From CAYYAQ01 sp964469555 (GTDB lineage Bacteria; Planctomycetota; UBA1135; UBA2386): a stretch of DNA of 22,477 bases. Each line of letters opens with the position of its first letter. The stretch's first letter is position 1. The position numbers and the translations under genes were made by a program. Location: positions 1-22,477 of the forward strand of contig CAYYAQ010000086.1 of assembly GCA_964469555.1 (NCBI GenBank), given 5' to 3'. The notes beneath the pieces were generated by a model. The model searched no databases. It was not told the DNA's origin and worked only from the letters and a program-made list of their open reading frames with translations. Below are positions 1-9,098 of this stretch, in pieces.

Positions 1-727
1 CCGCGTAGTTCGTCAACGCCATGTAGACGAGGCGGAATTCAGCCGCGACCTTGGACGCTTTGTTGGTCGCGTTGGCTTGTTCGATCGAATTGACGCACTT
101 CAGCTGGATGCTGGTGGCGTTGCCCGCCGCCGCGAGCGCTCTCGGCGTGTAGAACATGGCGACGTCGAGGAGCGTGTCGTTGCCACCCGCCGGCGTGGCC
201 GGGCCGCCCGAATCCGGAGCCACGGTCTTCACCGGGATCGGGTGGGCATGCGGAGGAAGCTTCGAGTCGTCGATGCGGTGCAGAAGGTGCACGTCCGTGT
301 GCGTCGAGTGCGCGAGCGCATACGAGTCCTCGACCAGGTGGATCGTCGCGTGCGTCTGGCCGTTGGGTGCGACGACGAAGATGGCGTCTCCGCTCCTGCC
401 GCGGACCGTGCCGTGGAGGACGTGGTAGCCGAGCACGTTCTTCGTCCGGTTGAAATCGAGCACGTGGAGCTTGCCGAAGAGGCGCAGACTGAAAGTCTGG
501 AACTTCGGACCCGACTGCCTGAGTAGCGCAGCGGTATCGATCCGCACGTACTCCGTCTGGACGATCGAGGCGTCGATCGCCTCCTTCTTGTGAAGCCAAT
601 CGTGCGCCTTGGCGGGCACGTTGGCGACCGGCGTCAGGAGTTGCGGGTGCTGTGCCTGGGCTGTGGTGGTGAGGAGAGCCGCGAACGAGACGGCGAGTAG
701 GGAACAACGGGTGAAGTGAGAGTGCAT
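1..727 (-). CDS. Secreted zinc-metalloprotease-like protein (reprolysin/M12-type), 3' part missing
   Basis: An open frame runs from an ATG at 727 on the minus strand off the left edge, giving 242 codons without a stop. The first 25 residues are a clear Sec signal peptide: Arg at 7, a hydrophobic stretch at 9-19 and a cleavage site after AQA. Residues about 26-180 have no motif I recognise and would fit a propeptide. From about residue 187 the sequence reads LLDVAMFYTPRALAAAGN, and after about 15 more residues continues with NSIEQAN and FRLVYMALTNY. This matches the start of bacterial reprolysin-like catalytic domains (pattern: hydrophobic-VxYTxxA, then a helix with a TN-like pair, then LRLV). 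The HExxH zinc site would lie beyond the window, so catalysis cannot be confirmed. Codon use is strongly G/C at third positions, which supports this frame over the longer overlapping frame. No strong ribosome binding site precedes the ATG. Confidence 0.72.
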   Translation of the reverse strand, partial: MHSHFTRCSLLAVSFAALLTTTAQAQHPQLLTPVANVPAKAHDWLHKKEAIDASIVQTEYVRIDTAALLRQSGPKFQTFSLRLFGKLHVLDFNRTKNVLGYHVLHGTVRGRSGDAIFVVAPNGQTHATIHLVEDSYALAHSTHTDVHLLHRIDDSKLPPHAHPIPVKTVAPDSGGPATPAGGNDTLLDVAMFYTPRALAAAGNATSIQLKCVNSIEQANATNKASKVAAEFRLVYMALTNYA

Positions 728-798
728 TGGCTGGGTGAGGAGGCGGAACGAGGGTGGCATCGAGCGACCCGTGGATCGCCCGAGATGGGAGCCATTTC

Positions 799-804
799 AT
801 CATA
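799..804 (-). promoter_or_regulatory. Possible -10 box for the metalloprotease gene
   Basis: Reading the minus strand, TATGAT lies about 70 bases before the ATG at 727, inside the 246-base gap between two minus-strand genes. It matches the sigma-70 -10 consensus at 5 of 6 positions. I see no good -35 hexamer 16-18 bases upstream, so this is only a candidate. The rest of the gap (728-973) holds nothing else I can support. Confidence 0.25.
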
Positions 805-973
805 GCTTCAACGCACTGCCACGGCTATCGCCGAGCCACCGGCTGACCTGTTCGCGCCGATGTGGATGAGTTTGTGTTTCTCGAGGGCAGCCGGCCAGCC
901 CGCGTCGCAGTTTCTCCTGTGGACTGGGACTGATCCAAACGAGGAGTCCGAAGCCTCCCTTGCTGGAGTAATT

Positions 974-1234
974 CTACGGCACGTGCACGAAGAACGACTC
1001 GTCCCCGATCTTGTGCACGGCCCCGGGGTCGTGCTTCTGGATGAAGCCTCTCTCGAGCCGCAGGCGTTTGGTGATCTCGGCGAAGCTGCCCAGGGGATGC
1101 GACTCCTTGAACCGCTGCGCAAAGGTCCCGGTATTCGGTTGTGGCTTGACCGGCGCGCCCTGGGCCGGCGACCTGAACGGCAGTCCGATGCGGGACAGGA
1201 ATGCGATCAGCCGCAGGGGTGGGGACTTCGACAT
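974..1234 (-). CDS. Small conserved-looking protein of unknown function (86 aa)
   Basis: An 86-residue frame starts at an ATG at 1234; an in-frame TGA about 27 bases upstream limits it to this start or a later one. Nearly every codon ends in G or C, as in the recognised genes here, which is the main reason to accept it. The product is basic and has no signal peptide or membrane segment. The N-terminal half is Pro-rich; residues about 45-86 could form a compact alpha/beta unit (motifs GSFAEITKRLRLERGF and HKIGDESFFVHVP). I do not recognise the family. It is divergent from the CRTAC-type gene at 1328, with 93 bases between, and lies 246 bases before the metalloprotease gene on the same strand. 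No clear ribosome binding site is visible. Confidence 0.55.
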   Translation of the reverse strand: MSKSPPLRLIAFLSRIGLPFRSPAQGAPVKPQPNTGTFAQRFKESHPLGSFAEITKRLRLERGFIQKHDPGAVHKIGDESFFVHVP

Positions 1235-1287
1235 GCGATCGGGTAATCGGTGGGCGCCTCAAGGTAACCCAGTATCCCGACCGTGGT

Positions 1288-1312
1288 CTTGCGCGGGATA
1301 TCTTCCCGCAAG
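1288..1312 (+). promoter_or_regulatory. Hairpin in the 5' leader of the CRTAC-type gene
   Basis: CTTGC-gc-GGG at 1288-1297 pairs with CCCGCAAG at 1305-1312: 8 base pairs, a 2-base bulge and a 7-base AT-rich loop. It ends 15 bases before the ATG at 1328 and just before a weak GAAG ribosome binding site (1320-1323). It could affect translation start or be an operator in the divergent intergenic region. The structure is short and may be chance in GC-rich DNA. Confidence 0.3.
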
Positions 1313-1327
1313 TAAGTTCGAAGCCAC

Positions 1328-3739
1328 ATGCCTGACATACCGAATAATGATCTGGAAGAAAGCAACGACGCGGGCGAACGACCCGATACGGACGTGACCG
1401 GAATCGAGGGCGACGCGAGCGAACCCCCGCCCGACGCCTCCGAATCTGCGGCGCCGTCCAGCGGAAGTTCAAAGCTCCTGATTTCGATCGCCGCGGTGGT
1501 CGTGATCGTGATCATAACCGTGGTCTTCATGTTCGGAGGAGGCGAGTCCAATGACCCCGCCGACTTGAGAGCGCTCACGCCAGCCGGGAGTCACGCGAGG
1601 ATGATCAGGAGCCTCCGGCAGATCGCGGACAGAATCGCGACGGAGGATCCCTATCTCGGCAGTGCCATGGCCGAGGAGCGCCAATCGGCTCTCGACTCAC
1701 TGGAGCCGACGGCATCCCCAGTCAGGCGCTGCGAGGTCGAGTTCGGTCTCGGCAACGCCTACGCGAGGCTCGGGAAACTCGAACTTGCCATCGATCACCT
1801 GACCAGTGCATACCGACTGCTCCCCGCCGCGAATCTCGATCCGAGTGTTGCGAACTACGTGAAGTTCAAGCTCGGCGTAGCCTGGCTGCGACTGGGCGAG
1901 ACCGAGAATTGTTGCGTCCTCGGTCGACCGGAGAGTTGCATCGTCCCAATTCAACCCGGCGGCGTGCACACGAAGACTCAGGGTTCGACGAAGGCCATCG
2001 AACTTTTCGAAGGGCTGCTCCGCGCTCCATCGAAGGGGTACGATGTCCAGTCACGCGTGGTAAACGCATCGCGGAGCATCGACACGGTGCTCGCCTCCCG
2101 CTGGTTGCTGAATCTGGCCTACATGACCATCGGTGGCTATCCCGACGACGTCCCGAAGGATTTCCTCATCCCCGTCGAGACGTTTCAGTCCAAGGTTGAG
2201 TTTCCCCAGTTCAAGAATGTCGCGAAGGCGGTCGGCCTCAACACGTTCAATCTGTGCGGTGGGGCGATCCTCGACGACTTCGACAACGACGGCTACCTGG
2301 ACGTCGTGACGTCGACGTGGGACCCGACTGGTCAACTCCGGTACTTCCACAACGACCGCAACGGCAAGTTCACCGACCAGACCGAAGCCGCCGGCCTGTC
2401 GGGTCTGTTTGGTGGTCTCAATCTCAACCAGGCTGACTTCAACAACGACGGCTACCTGGACTTCCTGGTGTTGCGAGGCGCGTGGCTGGGAGATGCTGGT
2501 CGCATCCCGAACTCACTCGTGCGCAACAACGGAGACGGCACGTTCACTGATGTCACGTTCCGGTCCGGGCTCGGCGATGTGCACTATCCGACGCAGACCG
2601 CCGCCTGGTTCGACTACGACAATGATGGCGACCTCGATGTTTTCATCGGAAACGAGCACGCGAACGACATGCAGGTGCCCTGCCAACTGTTCCGAAACAA
2701 CGGCGACTCGACATTCACCGACGTCGCCGCCGAAGCCGGCGTGCAGAATCTCGGCTATACAAAAGGCGTGACCTGGGGTGACGTCGACGGCGATGGTTTC
2801 TCCGAACTCTACGTGTCCAACTACATGGGGGCGAATCGCCTCTACGTGAACAATCGCAACGGCACGTTCACGGACGTCGCGTCACATCTGGGTCTCACGG
2901 AGCCGATCGCGAGTTTCCCGACGTGGTTCTGGGACTTCGACAACGATGGTGCGTTGGACTTGTTCGTCGCGAGCTATACGGGTCGCGTGGATAAACTCGC
3001 CTCCCACTATCTCGGCAGCGAGTCCGTCGACTTCGAGTCGCCTGGCATGTACCGCAACTTGGGCAACAGGACATTTGCGAATGTCGCGAAGGAGCAGGGG
3101 CTGGACTTTCCGATGTTGCCGATGGGTTCGAATTTCGGAGACATCGACGGCGATGGCTTCCTCGATTTCTACCTGGGCACTGGCGATCCGGACTACCACA
3201 CCCTCGTGCCCAACGTCATGTTCCGCAACAAGGGCGGGAAGGGCTTCGTCGACGTCACGATGGCCGGTGGGTTTGGTCATCTGCAGAAGGGGCATGGCAT
3301 CGCGTTCGGGGATATCGACCACGACGGAGACCACGACGTGTTTGCGCAGATGGGGGGTGCCTACAGCGGCGACAAGTTCGGCGACGCGCTGTTCGAGAAC
3401 CCCGGCTTTGGGATGAAGTGGATTTCGATCCATCTCGTCGGAAAGCGGTCGAACCGCTCCGCTATCGGGGCGCGAATTCGCGTCGAGGTCGTCGATGACG
3501 GCAAGACGCGCTCCATCTATCGTCACGTCAACAGCGGCGGCAGCTTCGGTGCGAATCCGCTGCGCCAGACGATCGGGCTCGGCAAGGCTGAGAGCATCAA
3601 GATGCTGGAGATCTACTGGCCGGTTACGGGTCTCGCGCAGAGGTTCACGGGGATAGACATGAATCAGCTGCTCTTGATCATCGAGGATGAAACGCGAGTC
3701 CAGAGTCTCGCTGTCGAGCGGCTGAAGCTGGGTGGGTGA
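1328..3739 (+). CDS. CRTAC1-family membrane-anchored VCBS/FG-GAP repeat protein with ASPIC/UnbV domain
   Basis: An 803-residue protein. An acidic N-terminus (1-48) precedes one membrane segment (about 50-69), so the rest should lie outside the cytoplasmic membrane. Residues about 125-205 look like TPR helices and contain ENCC followed by SC, a motif known from planctomycete proteins of this type. Seven calcium-binding-like DxDxDG loops follow, near residues 316, 369, 428, 484, 535, 605 and 661 (for example DFDNDGYLD, GDIDGDGFLD), as expected for a beta-propeller of FG-GAP/VCBS units. The C-terminus (about 697-797) carries an ASPIC/UnbV domain, with SAIGARIRVEV and a closing LEIYWP strand. The family is extracellular and probably mediates binding; its exact role is unknown. 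The next gene, a TPR lipoprotein, starts within about 30 bases and is likely cotranscribed. Confidence 0.9.
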   Translation: MPDIPNNDLEESNDAGERPDTDVTGIEGDASEPPPDASESAAPSSGSSKLLISIAAVVVIVIITVVFMFGGGESNDPADLRALTPAGSHARMIRSLRQIADRIATEDPYLGSAMAEERQSALDSLEPTASPVRRCEVEFGLGNAYARLGKLELAIDHLTSAYRLLPAANLDPSVANYVKFKLGVAWLRLGETENCCVLGRPESCIVPIQPGGVHTKTQGSTKAIELFEGLLRAPSKGYDVQSRVVNASRSIDTVLASRWLLNLAYMTIGGYPDDVPKDFLIPVETFQSKVEFPQFKNVAKAVGLNTFNLCGGAILDDFDNDGYLDVVTSTWDPTGQLRYFHNDRNGKFTDQTEAAGLSGLFGGLNLNQADFNNDGYLDFLVLRGAWLGDAGRIPNSLVRNNGDGTFTDVTFRSGLGDVHYPTQTAAWFDYDNDGDLDVFIGNEHANDMQVPCQLFRNNGDSTFTDVAAEAGVQNLGYTKGVTWGDVDGDGFSELYVSNYMGANRLYVNNRNGTFTDVASHLGLTEPIASFPTWFWDFDNDGALDLFVASYTGRVDKLASHYLGSESVDFESPGMYRNLGNRTFANVAKEQGLDFPMLPMGSNFGDIDGDGFLDFYLGTGDPDYHTLVPNVMFRNKGGKGFVDVTMAGGFGHLQKGHGIAFGDIDHDGDHDVFAQMGGAYSGDKFGDALFENPGFGMKWISIHLVGKRSNRSAIGARIRVEVVDDGKTRSIYRHVNSGGSFGANPLRQTIGLGKAESIKMLEIYWPVTGLAQRFTGIDMNQLLLIIEDETRVQSLAVERLKLGG

Positions 3740-3761
3740 CACCGCGTCGTTTCCCCGATGC

Positions 3762-4904
3762 GTGACTACCGCGCGGCCCGCCGCGGGCTTCCTCGCGTGT
3801 TTGTTGCTCTTTGGGTGCTCCGGCGACGAAGGTGCGTTGGTCGACAGTCTGGCGCGGGCGCGAGATCATCTCTCCCGACGACAGTACGCGCCCGCGCTCG
3901 AGGCGTTCGACGAGGTGCTCGCCATCGACCCGAGCCACGTCGACGCGCGACGGCTCAAGGCGGAGATCTTCTACAACACCGCTCGACTCGCCGAGGCAGA
4001 GAAACTTCTGGTCGGCCTGCGCGAGGAAGCGGTGGCGAACCTGGATGTGCTCTGGGGGCTCGCCATGATCTACAAGGACCGGATGCGGTTCGCCGAGGCG
4101 CTCACCCTGTTCGAGTCCCTGCCTCTCAAAGAGCGACCGCTGGTCCCCATGGCCCAGACGCTGACGGGAGTGGGCAGACACGACGACGCGGCGAACTGGC
4201 TCGGGCAGCACCTCGCGGCCAACCCGTTCGACTCGAAGTCCTATTATCTGTTGTCGAAGATCGAGTTCCGTCGCGGGCGTGAGAGCCAGGGTCAGTTCTG
4301 GGGCGACTTCTACCGCGGCGACGACAAGAACCGCGCTGACGACGGGGCCGCGCGCGGCATGGAGTTCCATGGCAAGCCCCTCGAGGGGATGCTGTTCCGT
4401 GCGCGCAGCCTCTGCCAGCGCGGGCGCTGGTTCGACGGGATGCAGGAGGCGACAAGAGCCCTGCGGTCGAACCAAAACGTGCCGCTGGCCTACTTTCTGA
4501 TCGGGCAGGTCATGGCGTTCACCGGCAACTCGACTGACGCGGTCAAGGCGCTTACGAGCGCGCTCGCTATCGACGCCGGCAATCCGACAGCGACGAAACT
4601 GCTCGCGGACGAGAAGAAGAAGTTGGCCGCGAGCGGTGGCAAGTTGCATACGCCGCTCGATGCCGCCAGGCGTTTCGTGGCGCTGGGCGAGCACGATCAG
4701 GCGCGCGCGGCGGCGCTCTTCGCTGCGCAGTCCAGGCCCAAGGACTTGTCGGCGTTGCGCCTCGTCGCCCAGCTCTTCAACCGCCCGCAGGACGCCTTCG
4801 TTCGTCTCTGGGCGTGGCAGCGTGCCGTGGCACTCGCGCCCGAGGACGCGGCGTTGCGGTCGTCACGCCAGGCGGAGCTCACCAAGCTCGGGATGAAGTT
4901 CTGA
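3762..4904 (+). CDS. TPR-repeat lipoprotein
   Basis: A 380-residue protein if started at the GTG at 3762. That start gives a compact lipoprotein signal peptide (MTTARPAAGFLACLLLFGC) with the lipid-accepting Cys at 19. An in-frame GTG at 3732, overlapping the previous stop, would add 10 residues and cannot be excluded; neither start has a strong ribosome binding site. After the Cys the protein is a series of TPR helix pairs, clearest in the first 130 residues (RRQYAPALEAFDEVLAIDP, TARLAEAEKLL, RMRFAEALTLFESLP) and again around residues 240-280. It should sit on a membrane and act as a scaffold. Its placement behind the CRTAC-type gene suggests the two work together, possibly through TPR contacts. 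It meets the dCTP deaminase gene tail-to-tail with an 18-base gap, in which I see no terminator. Confidence 0.82.
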   Translation: MTTARPAAGFLACLLLFGCSGDEGALVDSLARARDHLSRRQYAPALEAFDEVLAIDPSHVDARRLKAEIFYNTARLAEAEKLLVGLREEAVANLDVLWGLAMIYKDRMRFAEALTLFESLPLKERPLVPMAQTLTGVGRHDDAANWLGQHLAANPFDSKSYYLLSKIEFRRGRESQGQFWGDFYRGDDKNRADDGAARGMEFHGKPLEGMLFRARSLCQRGRWFDGMQEATRALRSNQNVPLAYFLIGQVMAFTGNSTDAVKALTSALAIDAGNPTATKLLADEKKKLAASGGKLHTPLDAARRFVALGEHDQARAAALFAAQSRPKDLSALRLVAQLFNRPQDAFVRLWAWQRAVALAPEDAALRSSRQAELTKLGMKF

Positions 4905-4922
4905 CGAGTCGCCGAGGACTTC

Positions 4923-6044
4923 CTACAGGGCCGCTTCCGCTTCGGTCCCTTGCCGGAAGTGCTTGCTCAGCTTCAGTCCTTGACCCTGGTAGTGGCTATT
5001 GAGCTTGTCGTCGCCGTAGCACACTTCGGGTTCTTTCTGGGTCTTGAAGAACTGCAACCGGAAGAACACCTGGCCGTCCTCGACGAGGAACGGTACGTCG
5101 TGGGGTCGCACTTCCAATACTGCGCGGGTGCCGTTTTTGCCGCCGAAGCCGTTGTCGAAGAACCCGGCGTAGTTCGTGCGCAACTCACCGATGCCGATGT
5201 CGTACGCGCCCATCTCCGCCGCGAGGTGGCGTGGCACACGCACGCGCTCCTTCGACGCGAAGATGTAGAACTCTTCCGGTTCGACGATGTAGTGGCCGTT
5301 GATCGGCTCGTGGATCAGGTCGAAGAACTCGTGGTGCAGGTGCGCACCTTCTTCGGACATGTCCAACACGCCGGTGTAGCGCCGCGCGACGAAACCGATG
5401 GCCTCGCGCAGGTCCTTGTCCCGCTTGATCGAGACGCCCATGCACAGGCCGTTATTGATCCGCGCGTCGGACAGCGGGATCGGGCTGCCGTCGTCACGGA
5501 ACAGCAGCGGGCCGCGCTCGTATTCCGCGCGCAATTCGTCGTCGTCCAGAACGGCTTTCCCCTCACAGAACCGGATCTGGCACAGGCTCAGTCCGGTCTT
5601 CACCCGGACGGGGAACGACCGCGGGACCACCTCGAGGTAGAGCGGGCCGGTGTATCCCGGCGCCACCAGCTCGAACCGTCCGTTGTGGTTCGCCAGCAAC
5701 CGCGTGAAGAGGTCGAGCCGCCCCGTGGACGACTTGGGGTTCGCGTGGATTTCGTAGGGCATCGCCTGGGCGACCTGCTCGAGGAGGGGAATCACGTAGC
5801 AGTGGCCCTTCTCCAGCACGGCGCCGTCGGTCAGATCGAATGCGTAGATGGTGGTTTCCTCCAGCCGGTCCGCGACGCTGCAGTGCTCTGGCAGGAACCC
5901 GCTGCGCACCCGGTAGCCTCGCGTGGCGAGCCGCAGGTCGAGACTGGAGGGTTGGACCTGGGTCGGGCAGATGGCGGGATTGCTCTCGAGATATCCCTCC
6001 TTGACCAGGCCGTGAATCTGTTGAAATACCAGGATGCCGTCCAT
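4923..6044 (-). CDS. dcd: 2'-deoxycytidine 5'-triphosphate deaminase, two-domain form
   Basis: A 373-residue protein starting at the ATG at 6044. The frame stays open upstream to 6200, but homology begins here (MDGILVFQQIHGLVKEGYL) and the extension would run into sucC. The N-terminal half holds the signatures of the dCTP deaminase/dUTPase fold: QPSSLDLRL (31-39), NPKSSTGR (102-109) and PGYTGPLYLEV (129-139), with the catalytic Glu at 138. The enzyme deaminates dCTP to dUTP to supply dUMP for thymidylate synthesis. The second half repeats the fold in degenerate form: IGIGELRTNYAGFFDNGFG, then GTRAVLEVR and DVPF. This long architecture is known (DCD N/C family), while E. coli Dcd is about half the length. 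It is transcribed divergently from sucC. Confidence 0.88.
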   Translation of the reverse strand: MDGILVFQQIHGLVKEGYLESNPAICPTQVQPSSLDLRLATRGYRVRSGFLPEHCSVADRLEETTIYAFDLTDGAVLEKGHCYVIPLLEQVAQAMPYEIHANPKSSTGRLDLFTRLLANHNGRFELVAPGYTGPLYLEVVPRSFPVRVKTGLSLCQIRFCEGKAVLDDDELRAEYERGPLLFRDDGSPIPLSDARINNGLCMGVSIKRDKDLREAIGFVARRYTGVLDMSEEGAHLHHEFFDLIHEPINGHYIVEPEEFYIFASKERVRVPRHLAAEMGAYDIGIGELRTNYAGFFDNGFGGKNGTRAVLEVRPHDVPFLVEDGQVFFRLQFFKTQKEPEVCYGDDKLNSHYQGQGLKLSKHFRQGTEAEAAL

Positions 6045-6092
6045 GCCTACGCATGTAACGGCATGCGGGCTCTCCGAGCAACGCCCGGCTTT

Positions 6093-6147
6093 TAGCAATC
6101 GACACAACCCGTCCACTGTCCCGTTGCCTGCGAGGCGTTCGTTGCTA
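6093..6147. promoter_or_regulatory. Interrupted dyad in the dcd/sucC divergent intergenic region
   Basis: TAGCAAtCGA (6093-6102) is the inverse of TCGTTGCTA (6139-6147) apart from one inserted base; a related AGCAACGCC lies just upstream (6077-6085), with GGCGTT at 6134-6139. The 154 bases between the two starts must hold both promoters. The spacing (36 bases) suits paired half-sites better than a hairpin. I see no convincing -35/-10 pair. Weak evidence only. Confidence 0.25.
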
Positions 6148-6198
6148 CCGTTTCCGCCCTGGCGCGGAGTCAGAAGATCCTGTCGCGAAGTTGAAAGC

Positions 6199-7359
<1,161 letters not shown>

Positions 7360-7362
7360 GAA

Positions 7363-7367
7363 AGAGG
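7363..7367 (+). promoter_or_regulatory. Ribosome binding site of sucD
   Basis: AGAGG, 8 bases before the ATG at 7376. It is one of the few clear Shine-Dalgarno sites in this window and confirms the sucD start. Confidence 0.7.
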
Positions 7368-7375
7368 AACACACC

Positions 7376-8257
7376 ATGGCAATTCTCATCGATGGCAACA
7401 CCAAGGTCATCACCCAGGGCATCACCGGGGAAGCGGGAACGTTCCACACGCTGCAGGGCGTCGAGTACGGCACGAACTTCGTCGGCGGCGTCACGCCGGG
7501 CAAGGGCGGACAGGACGTCTCGGGCATCCCGGTGTTCAACACGGTGAGCGATGCGGTCGAGGCGACCGGCGCCGAGGTGTCCCAGATCTACGTCCCCGCC
7601 GCGTTCACCGCGGACGCCATCTGCGAGGCGGCGGAGGCCGGCATCGAGCTGATCGTCGCGATCACCGAGGGCATCCCGGTCCTCGACATGGCCTGGACGA
7701 ATGCGCTTCTCGAGGAGACCGGCGCTCGTCTCATCGGCCCGAACTGCCCCGGCATCATCACGCCGGTCACCGAGAACAGCGGCTGCAAGATCGGCATCAT
7801 GCCGGCCTACATCCACAAGCCGGGCAAGGTCGGCGTCGTGTCGCGCAGCGGCACGCTGACCTACGAAGCCGTCTACCAGCTGACGACCGCCGGTCTCGGC
7901 CAGACGACGAGCATCGGTATCGGCGGCGACCCGATCAACGGCACGAACTTCGTCGACTGCCTCTCGCTCTTCCAGGACGATGACGCCACGGAAGGCATCA
8001 TCATGATCGGCGAGATCGGTGGCTCTGCGGAGGAAGAGGCTGCCGAGTTCATCCAGTCCTGCGTGACCAAGCCGGTCGTGTCCTTCATCGCGGGGGCGAC
8101 CGCGCCTCCGGGCAAGCGCATGGGTCACGCCGGCGCGATCATCTCCGGCGGCAAGGGCACTGCGGCGGACAAGACCGCCGCGCTGGCCAGGGCTGGCGCG
8201 ACCGTCGTCGACAGCCCGAGTCTGCTCGGCGAGACCATGAAGCAGGTGCTCGGCTAG
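7376..8257 (+). CDS. sucD: Succinyl-CoA synthetase alpha subunit
   Basis: A 293-residue protein of standard length. The CoA-binding Rossmann domain opens with MAILIDGNTKVITQGITG and includes QGVEYGTNFVGGVTPGKGG. The ligase domain has IGPNCPGIITP and VSRSGTLTYEA. The phosphorylated His lies in GKRMGHAGAI (His 251). The enzyme forms a heteromer with SucC, carrying phosphate from the active-site His to the nucleotide bound by SucC. The ATG at 7376 has a good AGAGG site. The next gene begins 3 bases after the stop, so the transcript probably continues. Confidence 0.97.
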   Translation: MAILIDGNTKVITQGITGEAGTFHTLQGVEYGTNFVGGVTPGKGGQDVSGIPVFNTVSDAVEATGAEVSQIYVPAAFTADAICEAAEAGIELIVAITEGIPVLDMAWTNALLEETGARLIGPNCPGIITPVTENSGCKIGIMPAYIHKPGKVGVVSRSGTLTYEAVYQLTTAGLGQTTSIGIGGDPINGTNFVDCLSLFQDDDATEGIIMIGEIGGSAEEEAAEFIQSCVTKPVVSFIAGATAPPGKRMGHAGAIISGGKGTAADKTAALARAGATVVDSPSLLGETMKQVLG

Positions 8258-8260
8258 GCC

Positions 8261-8725
8261 ATGGACACCCCCCTGCGTCGCCTGACCCCGTGGGTGTTGC
8301 TCACCCTGACCGCCGTGGTGTGGTTCGAGGACTGGCTCCCGCTCGAGGGGCTGCAGAAGACCTTCGGCGAGGATGGTCTGCTCCGATTCGTGCTCGGGAT
8401 CGTCTGCATCTACACGATGTTCCTCGTGATCGAACGCCAGCGGATGGAGAAGCGGTTCACCGAGGTGCTCGGGCAGTTCAAGCAGTTCTACGACGCGCGT
8501 GCCAAGGCCAAGGCAGGGGCTGACGCCAGCGGCAAGAACCTGGAAGCGATCCGCATCCTCGTCGCCGCGCTCGCCTCCGCCGAAGCAGAGGTCCGGGAAT
8601 CCGCCGAAAGCAACCTCAAACGCCTGACCGGAAATGACTTTGGGTCGGATCCCAAAGCGTGGGAGGCGTGGCTCGAAGCCACCGGGAATGCTGGCGAAAC
8701 CATCCCCACCGAGACGCAGGAGTGA
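8261..8725 (+). CDS. Small membrane protein with C-terminal HEAT-like segment, function unknown
   Basis: A 154-residue protein starting 3 bases after sucD. Two hydrophobic stretches (about 8-22 and 39-57) look like membrane helices, followed by a charged helical part (about 58-90). Residues about 93-143 read as one HEAT-like helix pair, with RESAESNLKRLTG then DFGSDPKAWEAWLE. An LTG...DFGxDPxxWxxW ending of this kind is familiar to me from planctomycete proteins with HEAT repeats, but no function is known. The tight spacing indicates translation with sucCD, though a role in succinyl-CoA metabolism cannot be inferred. The 89 bases from here to tatA hold no feature I can support. Confidence 0.75.
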   Translation: MDTPLRRLTPWVLLTLTAVVWFEDWLPLEGLQKTFGEDGLLRFVLGIVCIYTMFLVIERQRMEKRFTEVLGQFKQFYDARAKAKAGADASGKNLEAIRILVAALASAEAEVRESAESNLKRLTGNDFGSDPKAWEAWLEATGNAGETIPTETQE

Positions 8726-8803
8726 AATCCCGTGGCGGATTGCGGCTTTCCGGCATCGGTGGTCGACGACTTCCTTCCCGGATGCGATGATCCTGGTTCC
8801 CAC

Positions 8804-8807
8804 AAGG
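8804..8807 (+). promoter_or_regulatory. Ribosome binding site of tatA
   Basis: AAGG, 7 bases before the ATG at 8815. It favours that ATG over the in-frame TTG at 8809. Confidence 0.5.
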
Positions 8808-8814
8808 CTTGCAA

Positions 8815-9096
8815 ATGACTTCCTACATAGGATTTGGATTCCCCGGCGGTTGGGAGCTATGGATCATCCTCGCGATTTTCCTGCTCCTCTTCGGACACCG
8901 GATACCCGGCATGGCCCGCGCCATGGGCAGCGGGATCGTGGAGTTCAAGAAGGGTCTGAAGGGTCCCGATAGCGGCGACGAGGCTACCGGCGTGGCGAAC
9001 GCGGAGGGATCCGCTGGCTCGGGTGGCAAGAAGACTGACGCCGACATCGCTGAGAAGCGGGCGCGGGACTGGGACGACGACAACGTCTCCAAGTAG
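8815..9096 (+). CDS. tatA: Sec-independent (Tat) translocase protein TatA/E
   Basis: A 93-residue protein with TatA layout: a short periplasmic N-terminus, one membrane helix (WELWIILAIFLLLFG, about 11-25), an FG hinge, an amphipathic helix (IPGMARAMGSGIVEFKKGLKG), and an acidic, disordered tail. TatA oligomers form the pore that exports folded proteins with twin-arginine signals. No tatC or tatB lies in the window, so those partners must be elsewhere. TatA and TatB are hard to separate by sequence; the hinge and short length favour TatA. The polyprenyl synthase gene follows after 2 bases. Confidence 0.88.
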   Translation: MTSYIGFGFPGGWELWIILAIFLLLFGHRIPGMARAMGSGIVEFKKGLKGPDSGDEATGVANAEGSAGSGGKKTDADIAEKRARDWDDDNVSK

Positions 9097-9098
9097 TT

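Noticed and set aside
39..803. A 254-residue minus-strand frame
   Set aside because: Arg/Pro/His-rich shadow; the neighbouring minus frame from 727 has a signal peptide and a protease-like motif and fits the codon bias.
6052..6067. GCATG...CATGC dyad before dcd
   Set aside because: Only 5 base pairs, which is expected by chance; not claimed as an operator.
4950..6095. Plus-strand frame of 381 codons opposite dcd
   Set aside because: The minus strand carries clear dCTP deaminase motifs; the plus frame is its antisense.
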